Of a DNA stretch of 14,964 nucleotides, positions 1 to 6,432 are shown in pieces. The position numbers and the translations under genes are program-made. The DNA is from Nocardia sp. (GTDB lineage Bacteria > Actinomycetota > Actinomycetes > Mycobacteriales > Mycobacteriaceae), in NCBI GenBank assembly GCA_013361595.1, contig JABFXT010000084.1:1-14964 (forward strand), read 5' to 3'. The notes below the pieces were generated by a model. That model saw only the letters and a list, made by a program, of their open reading frames with translations. It did no database searches and had not been told where the DNA came from. Within the stretch, counting starts at the first letter, position 1; each line of letters opens with the position of its first letter.

Positions 1-1
1 C

Positions 2-304
2 CACAGCAATCGACAGCGTCGTGAAGCCGCCGAGCGGATGGCGCTCAACGCCCCGATCCAGGGTACGGCCGCCGATATCATCAAGGTCGCGATGATCAAT
101 GTGCAGACCGCGCTGGCGGAATCGGGGCTGCGTTCGCGGATGTTGCTGCAGATCCACGACGAACTCGTTTTCGAAGTCGCCGCGGGCGAACGGGAGCACC
201 TGCAAGAGCTGGCCCGGGAGCAGATGGCTTCGGCTATCGAACTGTCGGTCCCGCTGAGTGTTTCGGTCGGTGTCGGCCGCAGCTGGGACTCGGCGGCGCA
301 CTGA
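2..304 (+). CDS. polA: DNA polymerase I, C-terminal fragment
   Basis: This is the 3' end of a gene that starts left of the window; the reading frame is open from base 2 to the TGA at 302-304 (100 residues). It encodes the end of the family A polymerase palm and fingers. The stretch SNRQRREAAERMALNAPIQG matches the region after the O-helix in actinobacterial PolA, and QIHDELVFE is motif C with the catalytic His-Asp-Glu. The ending GRSWDSAAH resembles the mycobacterial PolA terminus. Pol I fills gaps in lagging-strand synthesis and excision repair. The identification is secure; only the missing N-terminal part (5' nuclease and inactive exonuclease-like domains) cannot be inspected. Confidence 0.97.
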   Translation, partial: HSNRQRREAAERMALNAPIQGTAADIIKVAMINVQTALAESGLRSRMLLQIHDELVFEVAAGEREHLQELAREQMASAIELSVPLSVSVGVGRSWDSAAH

Positions 305-755
305 GATCGGTCGCCGGGTGAGGGTCCCGGCGGTATCGCTCGCGGGTGCGTGATCGGCAGGGTTCCCGGCCGATGGTCCCGGTGGTGCGTCGATCGTCGC
401 CACCGCGGATTCGGGGGCGGGCCGTGCACTCGGCTCGATTCGCCCGGGGTGATTGTCTGTTTTCGTGTATCCGGATGTCCGTTCCGGGATTTCGTCCCGG
501 CGAAATCGTTGCCGATACGGCGAGACATTCGGCGCGTGGTCACCACCCGGTGATCGCGGACGTGTTTATGATGCACGGCAAGCATTGCGTGTCGGCCGTA
601 CCGGCGAATCCCGCGGTGCGGTAAGAAGCCGTCTCGGGCCATTGCGGCCGAGTTCGCGGCGTTCGAATCCGGGGGCTCGCGAATTCGCGGCAGCCGACGG
701 TATGGGGTGAGTTCGTGTGTGAATTTCCGATCCGATCATGACTGACTGGAGCACG
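305..755. other. gene-free stretch between polA and the porin gene
   Basis: About 450 bases without a convincing gene. Open frames here are short, lack ribosome sites, overlap in several frames and encode Arg/Pro/Ser-rich strings typical of random GC-rich frames. The one promoter-like element is TATGAT at 567-572, a good -10 hexamer, preceded by the small dyad TCACC-ACCC-GGTGA at 540-553. No good -35 sits 16-18 bases upstream. If it is used, the porin mRNA would have a leader of about 175 bases. I see no RNA gene. Confidence 0.5.
353..374 (+). terminator. possible polA hairpin terminator (weak)
   Basis: ATCGGC at 353-358 pairs with GCCGAT at 369-374, and the interior GGG/CCC may extend it, about 50 bases after the polA stop. 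No T-run follows, so if it terminates at all it would be of the U-less type sometimes proposed for actinobacteria. It may equally be chance in GC-rich DNA. Confidence 0.25.
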
Positions 756-1472
756 ATGAACCGCAAGTATTCGTACACTTTCGCGGCGATCGCCGCGGTG
801 ATATCGGCCGTGACCGGCGGCGTCTCCGCTGTCGACACCGCGCGGGCGGCACCCGGGGAAATAAGTTCGGGCGGCCTGCACATGGTCGCATCCGCGAATT
901 CCAATAACGTTGTGCCTTCTCCCGATACGGCACTCGGAGTGCCTTTCGCGCACGCGGTCAAGGTATCCGGCGACTTCTCGGTCGCTCTCGACGGCGACGC
1001 CCGGCTGCGCGGCGGCGAGGTCGTGGCCGGCTATCTGATCGGCTGTGCGATCGATATCGCCAACGGTATCTCGATCGGTATATCACCCAGTGTCGGCATG
1101 GGTGTCGAGGTCGCGCCCTCGGTGGGTCTCGATCTCGGTGTCGATCTCGGTCTGGCCATAGACGCACCACCGACCGTCGGCATCGGTGTCGGTGTCGGGT
1201 TGGGTCTGCAGACCGCCGTCGGTGTGGAAAGCGGACTCGCGGGCGAGCTCGCGGTGAACCTGGCACCCGGCACGGTGACGGCTGCCGTGATCGGCGCGGC
1301 GGAACTCGACGAGGAGTCGACCTTCCCCTACACCTTCGCGCACAGCAATACCCCGTTGAACGTCAATGGTTGCCTGTCACCCGCGTCGGCCATGCCGTTC
1401 GTCACCGTCCGCGCCGATTCGAGCGGTGGCAGCGTGCAGACGACGGGGTACGGGGCATCGTTCGGCTTCTGA
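756..1472 (+). CDS. MspA-family porin, secreted
   Basis: A 238-residue precursor with a signal peptide: MNRKY, a hydrophobic stretch at about residues 8-26, then an A-R-A site near residues 29-31. The body has features of MspA porins of mycolate-containing bacteria, which form channels in the outer (mycolic acid) membrane: VVAGYLIGCAIDI near residue 89, then NLAPGTVTAAVIGAAEL and a C-terminal FVTVRADSSGGSVQTTGYG resembling MspA. Cys97 and Cys206 are probably a disulfide pair, as I recall for Nocardia/Rhodococcus paralogues. Residues 104-160 are an unusual Gly/Val-rich run of alternating small and hydrophobic residues, fitting beta-strands. I chose ATG 756 over in-frame ATG 738 because GGAG at 748-751 precedes it and it gives a standard signal peptide; the spacer is short (4 bases). 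Channel specificity cannot be read from sequence. Confidence 0.82.
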   Translation: MNRKYSYTFAAIAAVISAVTGGVSAVDTARAAPGEISSGGLHMVASANSNNVVPSPDTALGVPFAHAVKVSGDFSVALDGDARLRGGEVVAGYLIGCAIDIANGISIGISPSVGMGVEVAPSVGLDLGVDLGLAIDAPPTVGIGVGVGLGLQTAVGVESGLAGELAVNLAPGTVTAAVIGAAELDEESTFPYTFAHSNTPLNVNGCLSPASAMPFVTVRADSSGGSVQTTGYGASFGF

Positions 1473-1743
1473 GCAGTAGCGGATCACGGGTGCCCGGGCC
1501 GGGCGAGCCCGGATATCGAGGGTCGTCCCGGGTGTTCTCGCTCGCCGCGCGCGGCGACGAGGCCGCACACCGACAGCGGGCGGGCGCGCCCGGAGCGGCC
1601 GGTAACGGGTGACGGGGGAGTCTGCTTCGTCACCGCAGGTCGGGTGCGGGGTTCCGGGTTGCGTGCCGGTGACCAGGGAGAACAGTACTCGGCAGTAGGA
1701 GAAACGGCGGGCGAATATGGTTGCCATCCGCCCGGGGAGTCTT
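1473..1743. other. gene-free stretch after the porin gene
   Basis: About 270 bases with no supported gene. It contains GC-rich inverted repeats, including the self-complementary 12-mer CGGGCGCGCCCG at 1581-1592 and the repeated GCCCGGGC/CGGGCGAGCCCGG pattern near 1492-1513, but none has a T-run. The porin transcript must end here or run on toward the attenuator. Confidence 0.5.
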
Positions 1744-1749
1744 TATTCT
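1721..1749 (+). promoter_or_regulatory. sigma-70-type promoter for the attenuator/leuA-like transcript
   Basis: TTGCCA at 1721-1726 and TATTCT at 1744-1749 are separated by exactly 17 bases. Seven bases further on lies G1757, the first base of an in-frame GTG that opens the leader peptide, so the predicted transcript start and start codon coincide. Such leaderless starts are common in mycobacteria and relatives. Confidence 0.72.
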
Positions 1750-1756
1750 CGACCCC

Positions 1757-1891
1757 GTGCAAATTCCTGCCGCCGGCCTGTGCGCCGCGCCGATGCTCGC
1801 AGATCGCGACGGTGCGGTGCCCCTCTCGCGTACCGCGGAGTCGGCTCGTCGGCTACTTGCCGTAGTAGTAACCCGCCGTAGCGGGGTCTGA
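1757..1891 (+). CDS. leaderless leader peptide with Leu-Leu-Ala-Val-Val-Val control codons
   Basis: A 44-codon frame runs from GTG 1757-1759 to TGA 1889-1891. Its last 14 residues are RRLLAVVVTRRSGV, the signature I associate with actinobacterial ilv/leu leader peptides. The control codons are CTA CTT GCC GTA GTA GTA at 1853-1870; CTA and GTA are rare in this high-GC DNA, which would make a ribosome sensitive to charged leucine and valine tRNA. No ribosome site precedes GTG 1757, but it sits at the predicted transcript start. In-frame ATG 1793 and GTG 1817 are alternative starts, also without good ribosome sites. The peptide ends in the hairpin region that precedes the leuA-like gene. The product is probably not functional; translation through the frame is the signal. 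Confidence 0.75.
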   Translation: MQIPAAGLCAAPMLADRDGAVPLSRTAESARRLLAVVVTRRSGV

Positions 1892-1933
1892 TCCGGACCG
1901 GCCCCCTCGCTGCGGGCCCCCCTTTCTGCTTTT
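1872..1933 (+). promoter_or_regulatory. transcription attenuator: protector, antiterminator and terminator hairpins
   Basis: Three mutually exclusive pairings follow the control codons. The protector pairs CCCGC 1872-1876 with GCGGG 1881-1885 (5 bp, loop CGTA). The antiterminator pairs 1877-1886 with 1904-1914 (10 pairs including one G-U, T1907 bulged). The terminator pairs GGCCC 1900-1904 with GGGCC 1914-1918, followed after CCCC by TTTCTGCTTTT at 1923-1933. A ribosome stalled at the Leu/Val codons would cover the first protector arm and free the antiterminator. A ribosome reaching the stop at 1889 would cover the second arm and let the terminator form. The terminator stem is short and its T-run displaced, so read-through or a Rho contribution is possible. 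The layout is of the trp/ilv attenuation type. Confidence 0.62.
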
Positions 1934-1981
1934 GCTGGTCCCCCAAACCTGCCGACCATCTCTGGGAAGACCTACGTACTC

Positions 1982-2422
1982 ATGACCACACTGACTCTGG
2001 AAAACGACGCCCTGACCACGGCCGCCCCGCGTAGCCTGCGCACCGAATGCGCGGAACTGACGGCCGCCCAATTCCACGACCGCTACGGCGAATGCCCCGG
2101 TCCGATCCGGCTCGCGGGCTGGTCGTCCACCGGTGCGCACGGCGGCGCTTTCACCGCGACCCTCGAATTCGCCGGCTGGTCCCGTTCGGTCGTCGCGGCG
2201 GGTAGTCCGATCGCCGCCATGACCTCGGCGCTCTACGAAGCCGGCCATCCCGTCGAGATCCTGCGGTTCCACCAGCGTCGGACACCGGCGGGTACCGCGA
2301 CCTTCGTGCAATGCGAAAGCGACGGCCGTCGCGGCTGGGGCGCTGCCCTCGCCGCCGACGGTGCCGAGTCCTCGGTGCGGGCGATGATCGCCGGCGTCAA
2401 CCGGCTCGGCGCACTCGGCTGA
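1982..2422 (+). CDS. stand-alone 2-isopropylmalate synthase regulatory (LeuA dimer) domain protein
   Basis: A 146-residue protein whose C-terminal two thirds resemble the allosteric domain of LeuA and lack any catalytic TIM barrel. AGSPIAAMTSALYEAGHPVE (about residues 73-92) corresponds to the GNGPVAAFVDAL region of LeuA. FVQCESDGRRGWGAALAADG (108-127) and SSVRAMIAGVNRL (130-142) correspond to VECEVDGRVLWGVGIDPN and SLKAVVSAVNRA. In full-length LeuA this domain binds leucine and mediates feedback inhibition. The isolated domain could bind leucine itself or associate with the synthase; that is inference. The start ATG 1982 has GGGAAG at 1964-1969, a long 12-base spacing. It is the only gene behind the branched-chain attenuator, which supports a role in leucine/valine metabolism. 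It converges on the thioredoxin gene across a shared terminator. Confidence 0.75.
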   Translation: MTTLTLENDALTTAAPRSLRTECAELTAAQFHDRYGECPGPIRLAGWSSTGAHGGAFTATLEFAGWSRSVVAAGSPIAAMTSALYEAGHPVEILRFHQRRTPAGTATFVQCESDGRRGWGAALAADGAESSVRAMIAGVNRLGALG

Positions 2423-2438
2423 ACCGTCGACGACGACA

Positions 2439-2482
2439 ACGGCGGGCTCCACACCATCCCCGGAAAGTGTGGAGCCCGCCGT
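2439..2482. terminator. bidirectional terminator between the leuA-like gene and thioredoxin
   Basis: ACGGCGGGCTCCACAC at 2439-2454 and GTGTGGAGCCCGCCGT at 2467-2482 form a perfect 16-bp stem with a 12-base loop. It lies 16 bases after the leuA-like stop and 12 bases from the thioredoxin stop on the other strand. There is no long T-run on either side, but the stem strength and convergent position make this a confident call. Confidence 0.9.
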
Positions 2483-2494
2483 CGTCCGTCGATT

Positions 2495-2878
2495 CTATTC
2501 GGCCGCTTCGTCGTTGGCCGCCTGCTGCTCGGCGAGTTGCTTACGAACCTCGTCCATATCCAGATCCTTCACCTGGGACACCAGATCTTCGAGCGCCGCG
2601 GGCGGCAGCGCACCCGGTTGTGCGAAGACGAGCACACCCTCGCGGAAAGCCATGATGGTCGGAATGGACTGGATATTGGCGGCCGCGGCCAGGCCCTGTT
2701 CGGCTTCGGTGTCGACCTTGCCGTGCACGACATCGGGGTGTTTGTCCGACGACGCCTCGTAGGTCGGCGCGAAGCTGCGGCACGGTCCGCACCAGGAAGC
2801 CCAGAAATCGACGAGTACCACGTCGTTGCCGGTGACTATGTCGTCGAAATTCTGCTGGGTCAGTGTCTGGGTGGCCAT
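2495..2878 (-). CDS. thioredoxin with C-terminal charged tail
   Basis: A 127-residue cytoplasmic thioredoxin-fold protein, a dithiol-disulfide oxidoreductase. The redox site is WCGPC (Cys30, Cys33) after VLVDFWAS, and the cis-proline is Pro73 in SIPTIM. No signal peptide is visible. It is about 20 residues longer than classical TrxA because of a helical, acidic, Gln/Ala-rich tail (from about residue 108) that may mediate a partner contact. The start ATG has AGAGGA just upstream (about 2883-2888 on this strand). No thioredoxin reductase gene is nearby, and it ends at the shared bidirectional terminator. It is one of several thioredoxins expected in such a genome, so I give no symbol. Confidence 0.92.
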   Translation of the reverse strand: MATQTLTQQNFDDIVTGNDVVLVDFWASWCGPCRSFAPTYEASSDKHPDVVHGKVDTEAEQGLAAAANIQSIPTIMAFREGVLVFAQPGALPPAALEDLVSQVKDLDMDEVRKQLAEQQAANDEAAE

Positions 2879-3000
2879 GACGTCCTCTCGTGGTCGGTTT
2901 CAGGCTGTAACGCCGGCCCCGGCCGCGGTGTTCCACGGCGGTGTCGTACGCCACCGGCACCTACCCTACGTGGCGTGGTCGGGCGCCGCGTCGGCTCGGT

Positions 3001-3534
3001 TCAGCCGTGTCCGGCGACCTGCCACGCCCGGCGCTGGTCGCCGTCCCAGCGCCGGATCCCCACCACGGTCGCGGTGGTGTCCCGGTCCGCCGCGACCGCC
3101 GCGACCGCGTCGCCGATCCGCTGCGGCAGAATTCGGCGGGCCAGCGTCACATGCGGTGTCCACTGGTCGGGGCGCAGATTCGCCGGGATGTCGGGGCACG
3201 GTTCCATCACCTGATGGATCCGCCGATGGCAGGCCAGCAGTTGTTCGGAGGGGACTACGGCGCGTACCAGGATCGGCCGCCGGGCGCCGAACACGAGAAC
3301 CCCGCCGAGGCGTACCGGGAACGGCCGGAACGGCAAGCGGTCGAGGTCCTGTTCGATACGGGGCCAGATCTGCCGGGCGACCGCCACGGTGATGTGCGGC
3401 CGGTGACTTTCGGTATCGCCGTCGTGCCGGCTTCGCCCGAGTCCGGGTAGTCCCGCTTCGGCGAGCAGTTCCCACTGCCGCCGGATTCGCTGCTCCGCTG
3501 TCTCGTCGAGCAGTAGTTCCACCGACTGCACCAT
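3001..3534 (-). CDS. 2'-5' RNA ligase / LigT-like 2H phosphoesterase family protein
   Basis: A 177-residue protein with the two HxTx motifs that define the 2H phosphoesterase superfamily: HITV at residues 47-50 and HVTL at 128-131, about 80 residues apart as expected for the pseudo-symmetric fold. Members act on 2',3'-cyclic or 2'-5' phosphodiester bonds in RNA or nucleotides; the substrate here is unknown. The N-terminus MVQSVELLLDETAEQRIRRQW fits the first strand and helix. I chose ATG 3534; the frame stays open much further upstream, but that part is low-complexity and runs under the divergent importer gene. No ribosome site precedes 3534, yet TACCGT lies 8 bases before it (3543-3548), which would suit a leaderless transcript. 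The stop lies 122 bases from the thioredoxin start on the same strand. Confidence 0.85.
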   Translation of the reverse strand: MVQSVELLLDETAEQRIRRQWELLAEAGLPGLGRSRHDGDTESHRPHITVAVARQIWPRIEQDLDRLPFRPFPVRLGGVLVFGARRPILVRAVVPSEQLLACHRRIHQVMEPCPDIPANLRPDQWTPHVTLARRILPQRIGDAVAAVAADRDTTATVVGIRRWDGDQRRAWQVAGHG

Positions 3535-3625
3535 ATCTGCAGACGGTAGCGGTTCGTACGCCGGCGCATCGCGGGTCGGGCGCCGGGAGGCGCCGCGCCC
3601 GAAGATCAATCTTGGGTTACTCCGG

Positions 3626-3654
3626 GTGTTCCGGATGCCGGTCTCGCCTACTGT
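3626..3654 (+). promoter_or_regulatory. possible promoter of the ABC importer operon
   Basis: TACTGT at 3649-3654 fits the TANNNT -10 pattern and lies about 60 bases before the importer start. The -35 position (GTGTTC, 3626-3631, 17-base spacer) is poor. Confidence 0.3.
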
Positions 3655-3714
3655 GCCTGACAACATCGACGATCGGTCGAGGGCCGGCGATTCGCGAGCG
3701 GCAGGTGGTGGCGT

Positions 3715-4620
3715 GTGTTCGAACGTTGCGGGATTCGGACGCGGTGGATGCTGTGCGGGTTGGTGGGTGTCCTGCTGGTGGCCGGGTGTGTGACCAATAT
3801 CGAGGACACCGGCCCGGTGCCGCCGAAGGTGCCGGTACCGCCGGTGGCCGCGCTGGCCGCGCGGGTGCCGCCGGATATCGCCGCGGCCGGTGAGCTGGTG
3901 GTCGGGGTGAACGTGCCGTATCAGCCGAACGAGTACCGCGACCGGCGCGGCGCGATCGTCGGTTTCGATATCGACCTGATGGACGCGGTCGCGGCGGTGC
4001 TCGGGATCCGGGCCCGCTATGCCGAATCGGCGTTCGAGAAGATCATCCCCGCGGTTCAGGCCGGTACCTACGATCTGGGCATGTCCTCGATCACCGATTC
4101 GGTGGAACGGGAGGAGCAGGTCGATTTCGTCACCTATTTCAGCGCCGGAGTGCAGTGGGCGCAGCGCACCGGTCACCACGTCGACCCCGGGAACGCCTGC
4201 GGCAAAAGGGTCGCGGTACAGGCCACCACCGTCGAACATATCGACGAAGTCCCGGCCAAGAGCGAAGCCTGTGTCGCGGCGGGGAAGGATCCGATCATCA
4301 TCGACGCCTTCGACGAACAGAGCGCGGTGACCAATGCGCTGGTACTCGGCCAGGTCGATGCCATGTCCGCGGATTCCCCGGTCACCGCGTACGCGATCAA
4401 ACAGACCGACGGCAAGATCGAACCGGCCGGCCCGGTCTTCGATTCGGCGCCCTACGGGTGGGCGGTCGCGAAGGGATCGCCGTTGGCGCCGGTGCTGCGC
4501 GACGCGGTGCAATATCTGATGAACAACGGGCAATACCGGCAGATCACCGAGAACTGGGGTGTCCAGGAGGGCGCATTGCGCACCTCCGTGATCAACGGCG
4601 CGAGGGAGTCGCTGCGATGA
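3715..4620 (+). CDS. polar amino acid ABC transporter, substrate-binding lipoprotein
   Basis: A 301-residue precursor of an extracytoplasmic solute-binding protein (family 3, GlnH/GluB-like). A hydrophobic N-terminus ends in the lipobox LVAGC (Cys25), so the mature protein is a membrane-anchored lipoprotein. A Pro/Val-rich linker (about 32-55) precedes the binding domain, which opens with [30 protein letters not shown] (79-93), [20 protein letters not shown] (116-135) and [14 protein letters not shown] [13 protein letters not shown] near the end are family hallmarks. Cys162 and Cys186 are probably a disulfide. The start GTG 3715 has AGGTGG at 3703-3708; ATG 3748 is a later alternative. Its TGA overlaps the permease ATG. 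The substrate is likely glutamate, glutamine or a similar polar amino acid, but not resolvable from sequence. Confidence 0.92.
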   Translation: MFERCGIRTRWMLCGLVGVLLVAGCVTNIEDTGPVPPKVPVPPVAALAARVPPDIAAAGELVVGVNVPYQPNEYRDRRGAIVGFDIDLMDAVAAVLGIRARYAESAFEKIIPAVQAGTYDLGMSSITDSVEREEQVDFVTYFSAGVQWAQRTGHHVDPGNACGKRVAVQATTVEHIDEVPAKSEACVAAGKDPIIIDAFDEQSAVTNALVLGQVDAMSADSPVTAYAIKQTDGKIEPAGPVFDSAPYGWAVAKGSPLAPVLRDAVQYLMNNGQYRQITENWGVQEGALRTSVINGARESLR

Positions 4621-5537
4621 CCGCCGATCCGAATACGACCGCCGAGCCCGAACCGATCGTCGCGGTGCCGTTGCGCCGACCCGGGCGCTGGGTCTCCGCC
4701 GCGCTGATCCTCGCGCTCGCCGGGCTCTTCGTCTACGGCGCCGCCACCAACCCCGCCTATCGCTGGGACGTGTACTGGAAGTATCTGCGCGACACCCGGA
4801 TCGCGGCCGGCGCGGTGGTCACGCTCGAACTTACCGTGCTCGCGATGCTCATCGCCGTCGTGCTCGGCGCACTGCTGGCGGTGATGCGGTTGTCGCCGAA
4901 CCCCGTGCTGCGGTCGAGTGCCTGGGTCTATCTGTGGGTTTTCCGCGGCACCCCGGTATACGTGCAACTGGTCTTCTGGGGGCTGGTGCCGTCGCTGTAC
5001 CAGAACGTCGCGTTCGGCGTTCCCTTCGGCCCGCGGCTGTTCGAGGTCGACGTACAGAGCCTGCAGGCCGGATTCGCGTTCGCCGTGATCGGGCTGGGGC
5101 TCAACGAGGCCGCGTATATGGCCGAGATCGTCCGAGCCGGTATCAACTCGGTCGGGGAAGGACAGCGCGAGGCCTCCATCGCCCTCGGGATGTCCTGGTC
5201 GCAGACCATGCGCCGGACGATCCTCCCGCAGGCGATGCGGGTGATCATCCCGCCGACCGGGAACGAACTCATCAGCATGCTCAAGACCACGGCGCTGGTC
5301 ACCGCGATCCCGCTCAGTACCGATCTGTTCGGCCGGGCCCGCGATATCTACGGGGTCAATTTCCTGCCGATCCCGCTGCTGCTGGTCACCGCGACGTGGT
5401 ATCTCGCGATCACCAGCGTGCTGATGGTCGGCCAGTACTACCTGGAGAAACACTATTCGCGCGGTATCTCCCGGCAGCTGACCGCGAAACAACTCCAGGA
5501 ACTGGCCGACGCGCGCGGGGAGGTATCGGCGAAATGA
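4617..5537 (+). CDS. polar amino acid ABC transporter, permease
   Basis: A 306-residue inner-membrane permease of the His/Glu/Gln/Arg type. After a soluble N-terminus of about 25 residues come several membrane segments (roughly 26-43, 64-90, 104-124, 152-170, 225-240 and 252-275). [11 protein letters not shown] (108-118) is the conserved HEH-family motif. [20 protein letters not shown] with ASIALGMS (163-193) is the EAA loop that docks on the ATPase. The start ATG overlaps the upstream stop as ATGA, with GAGGGAG at 4602-4608. The TGA likewise overlaps the ATPase start. A single permease is present, so it presumably works as a homodimer. A cytoplasmic tail of about 30 residues, rich in Gln, Lys and Glu, ends the protein. 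Confidence 0.94.
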   Translation: MTADPNTTAEPEPIVAVPLRRPGRWVSAALILALAGLFVYGAATNPAYRWDVYWKYLRDTRIAAGAVVTLELTVLAMLIAVVLGALLAVMRLSPNPVLRSSAWVYLWVFRGTPVYVQLVFWGLVPSLYQNVAFGVPFGPRLFEVDVQSLQAGFAFAVIGLGLNEAAYMAEIVRAGINSVGEGQREASIALGMSWSQTMRRTILPQAMRVIIPPTGNELISMLKTTALVTAIPLSTDLFGRARDIYGVNFLPIPLLLVTATWYLAITSVLMVGQYYLEKHYSRGISRQLTAKQLQELADARGEVSAK

Positions 5538-6310
5538 CCACCACGAGTTCGGAACCCATGATCCGCGCCGAACGTGTGTGCAAGAGTTTCGGGGCGCTGC
5601 GGGTGCTCAACGGGATCTCGCTCGATGTGCGGCACGGGCAGGTGCTGTGCCTCATCGGCCCCTCGGGTTCGGGGAAGTCCACCTTCCTGCGGTGCATCAA
5701 CCATCTGGAGCAGGTCGACGCGGGCCGGTTGTATGTCGACGGGGAACTCGTCGGCTATCGGGAGAAGGGTGGCAGGCTCTACGAACTGCATCCGCGGGAC
5801 GCCGCCCGGCAGCGGCGGGATATCGGCATGGTGTTCCAGCATTTCAACCTGTTCCCGCATCGCACCGTGCTCGCCAACATCATCGAAGCGCCGACCCAGG
5901 TGAAGAAGGTGCGCAGAGCCGACGCGCTGGCGCGCGCGAAGGAGCTGCTCGATCGGGTCGGGCTGGCGGACAAGGCCAACGCCTATCCGGCACAGCTCTC
6001 CGGCGGCCAGCAGCAGCGGGTGGCGATCGCCCGGGCGCTGGCGATGGATCCGAAACTGATGTTGTTCGACGAGCCGACCTCCGCCCTGGATCCGGAACTG
6101 GTCGGTGAAGTCCTCACCGTGATGCGCGAACTCGCCACCTCCGGGATGACGATGGTCGTGGTCACCCACGAGATGGGTTTTGCGCGTGAGGTGGCCGATC
6201 AGCTGGTGTTCATGGACGAGGGCGTGGTGGTCGAGGCCGGGGCACCCGGTGATCTGTTGACCAATCCGGTTCACGACCGCACCAAGGCGTTCGTCTCCCG
6301 GCTGCTGTAA
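5534..6310 (+). CDS. polar amino acid ABC transporter, ATP-binding protein
   Basis: A 258-residue ABC ATPase energising the importer encoded just upstream. Walker A is GPSGSGKST (42-50), the Q-loop is [10 protein letters not shown] (Gln102), the signature is LSGGQQQR (155-162), Walker B is LMLFDE (175-180), the D-loop is SALD (183-186) and the switch His is His212 in VVTHEMGFA. An insertion, [18 protein letters not shown] (about 70-87), sits between strands before the Q-loop; I recall similar inserts in actinobacterial relatives. The start ATG 5534 overlaps the permease stop (ATGA) with GGGGAGG at 5517-5523. The three genes overlap end to end, indicating one mRNA and translational coupling. 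Closest general type: GlnQ/GluA. Confidence 0.95.
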   Translation: MTTTSSEPMIRAERVCKSFGALRVLNGISLDVRHGQVLCLIGPSGSGKSTFLRCINHLEQVDAGRLYVDGELVGYREKGGRLYELHPRDAARQRRDIGMVFQHFNLFPHRTVLANIIEAPTQVKKVRRADALARAKELLDRVGLADKANAYPAQLSGGQQQRVAIARALAMDPKLMLFDEPTSALDPELVGEVLTVMRELATSGMTMVVVTHEMGFAREVADQLVFMDEGVVVEAGAPGDLLTNPVHDRTKAFVSRLL

Positions 6311-6385
6311 CGGCCGCTGATACGGGACCCAGGGCTGCTTTCCGGGCGGCGGCGGTTCCATGACCGCTGGTTATGGTGAGGAGAA

Positions 6386-6399
6386 GAAACATCTGTTTC
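6386..6399. promoter_or_regulatory. candidate operator, dyad GAAACA-N2-TGTTTC
   Basis: A perfect 14-bp dyad lies 34-47 bases before the FAD oxidoreductase start. It is AT-rich in very GC-rich DNA and has the size of a TetR-type half-site pair. TATGGT at 6372-6377 could be a -10 just upstream, placing the dyad at the start of the transcript. No regulator gene is adjacent. Confidence 0.45.
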
Positions 6400-6432
6400 A
6401 CTTATCGCTTCGCACCCTGCATCGTTGGATGA

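Noticed and set aside
346..710. Overlapping plus-strand frames between polA and the porin gene
   Set aside because: Three frames open at once, Arg/Ser/Pro-rich products, no ribosome sites; typical of non-coding GC-rich DNA.
1581..1592. 12-base palindrome CGGGCGCGCCCG as terminator or operator
   Set aside because: No loop, no T-run, and such GC palindromes are expected by chance in this composition.
1853..2452. 199-codon minus-strand frame opposite the leuA-like gene
   Set aside because: Gly/Arg-rich with no motif; the plus-strand frame has LeuA-domain similarity and an attenuator in front.
3535..4533. Long minus-strand open frame continuing upstream of the LigT-like gene under the importer lipoprotein gene
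   Set aside because: Translation is His/Arg/Asp/Gly-rich with no family pattern and is antisense to a clear substrate-binding protein; only the part from 3534 down has 2H motifs.
4452..6361. Two long minus-strand frames opposite the permease and ATPase genes
   Set aside because: Both are antisense to well-supported ABC genes and encode His/Arg/Gly/Asp-rich low-complexity strings.
6386..6399. KstR (cholesterol regulon) operator
   Set aside because: The dyad has AAC and GTT separated by four bases, whereas the KstR motif as I recall it has two; kept only as a generic TetR-type candidate.
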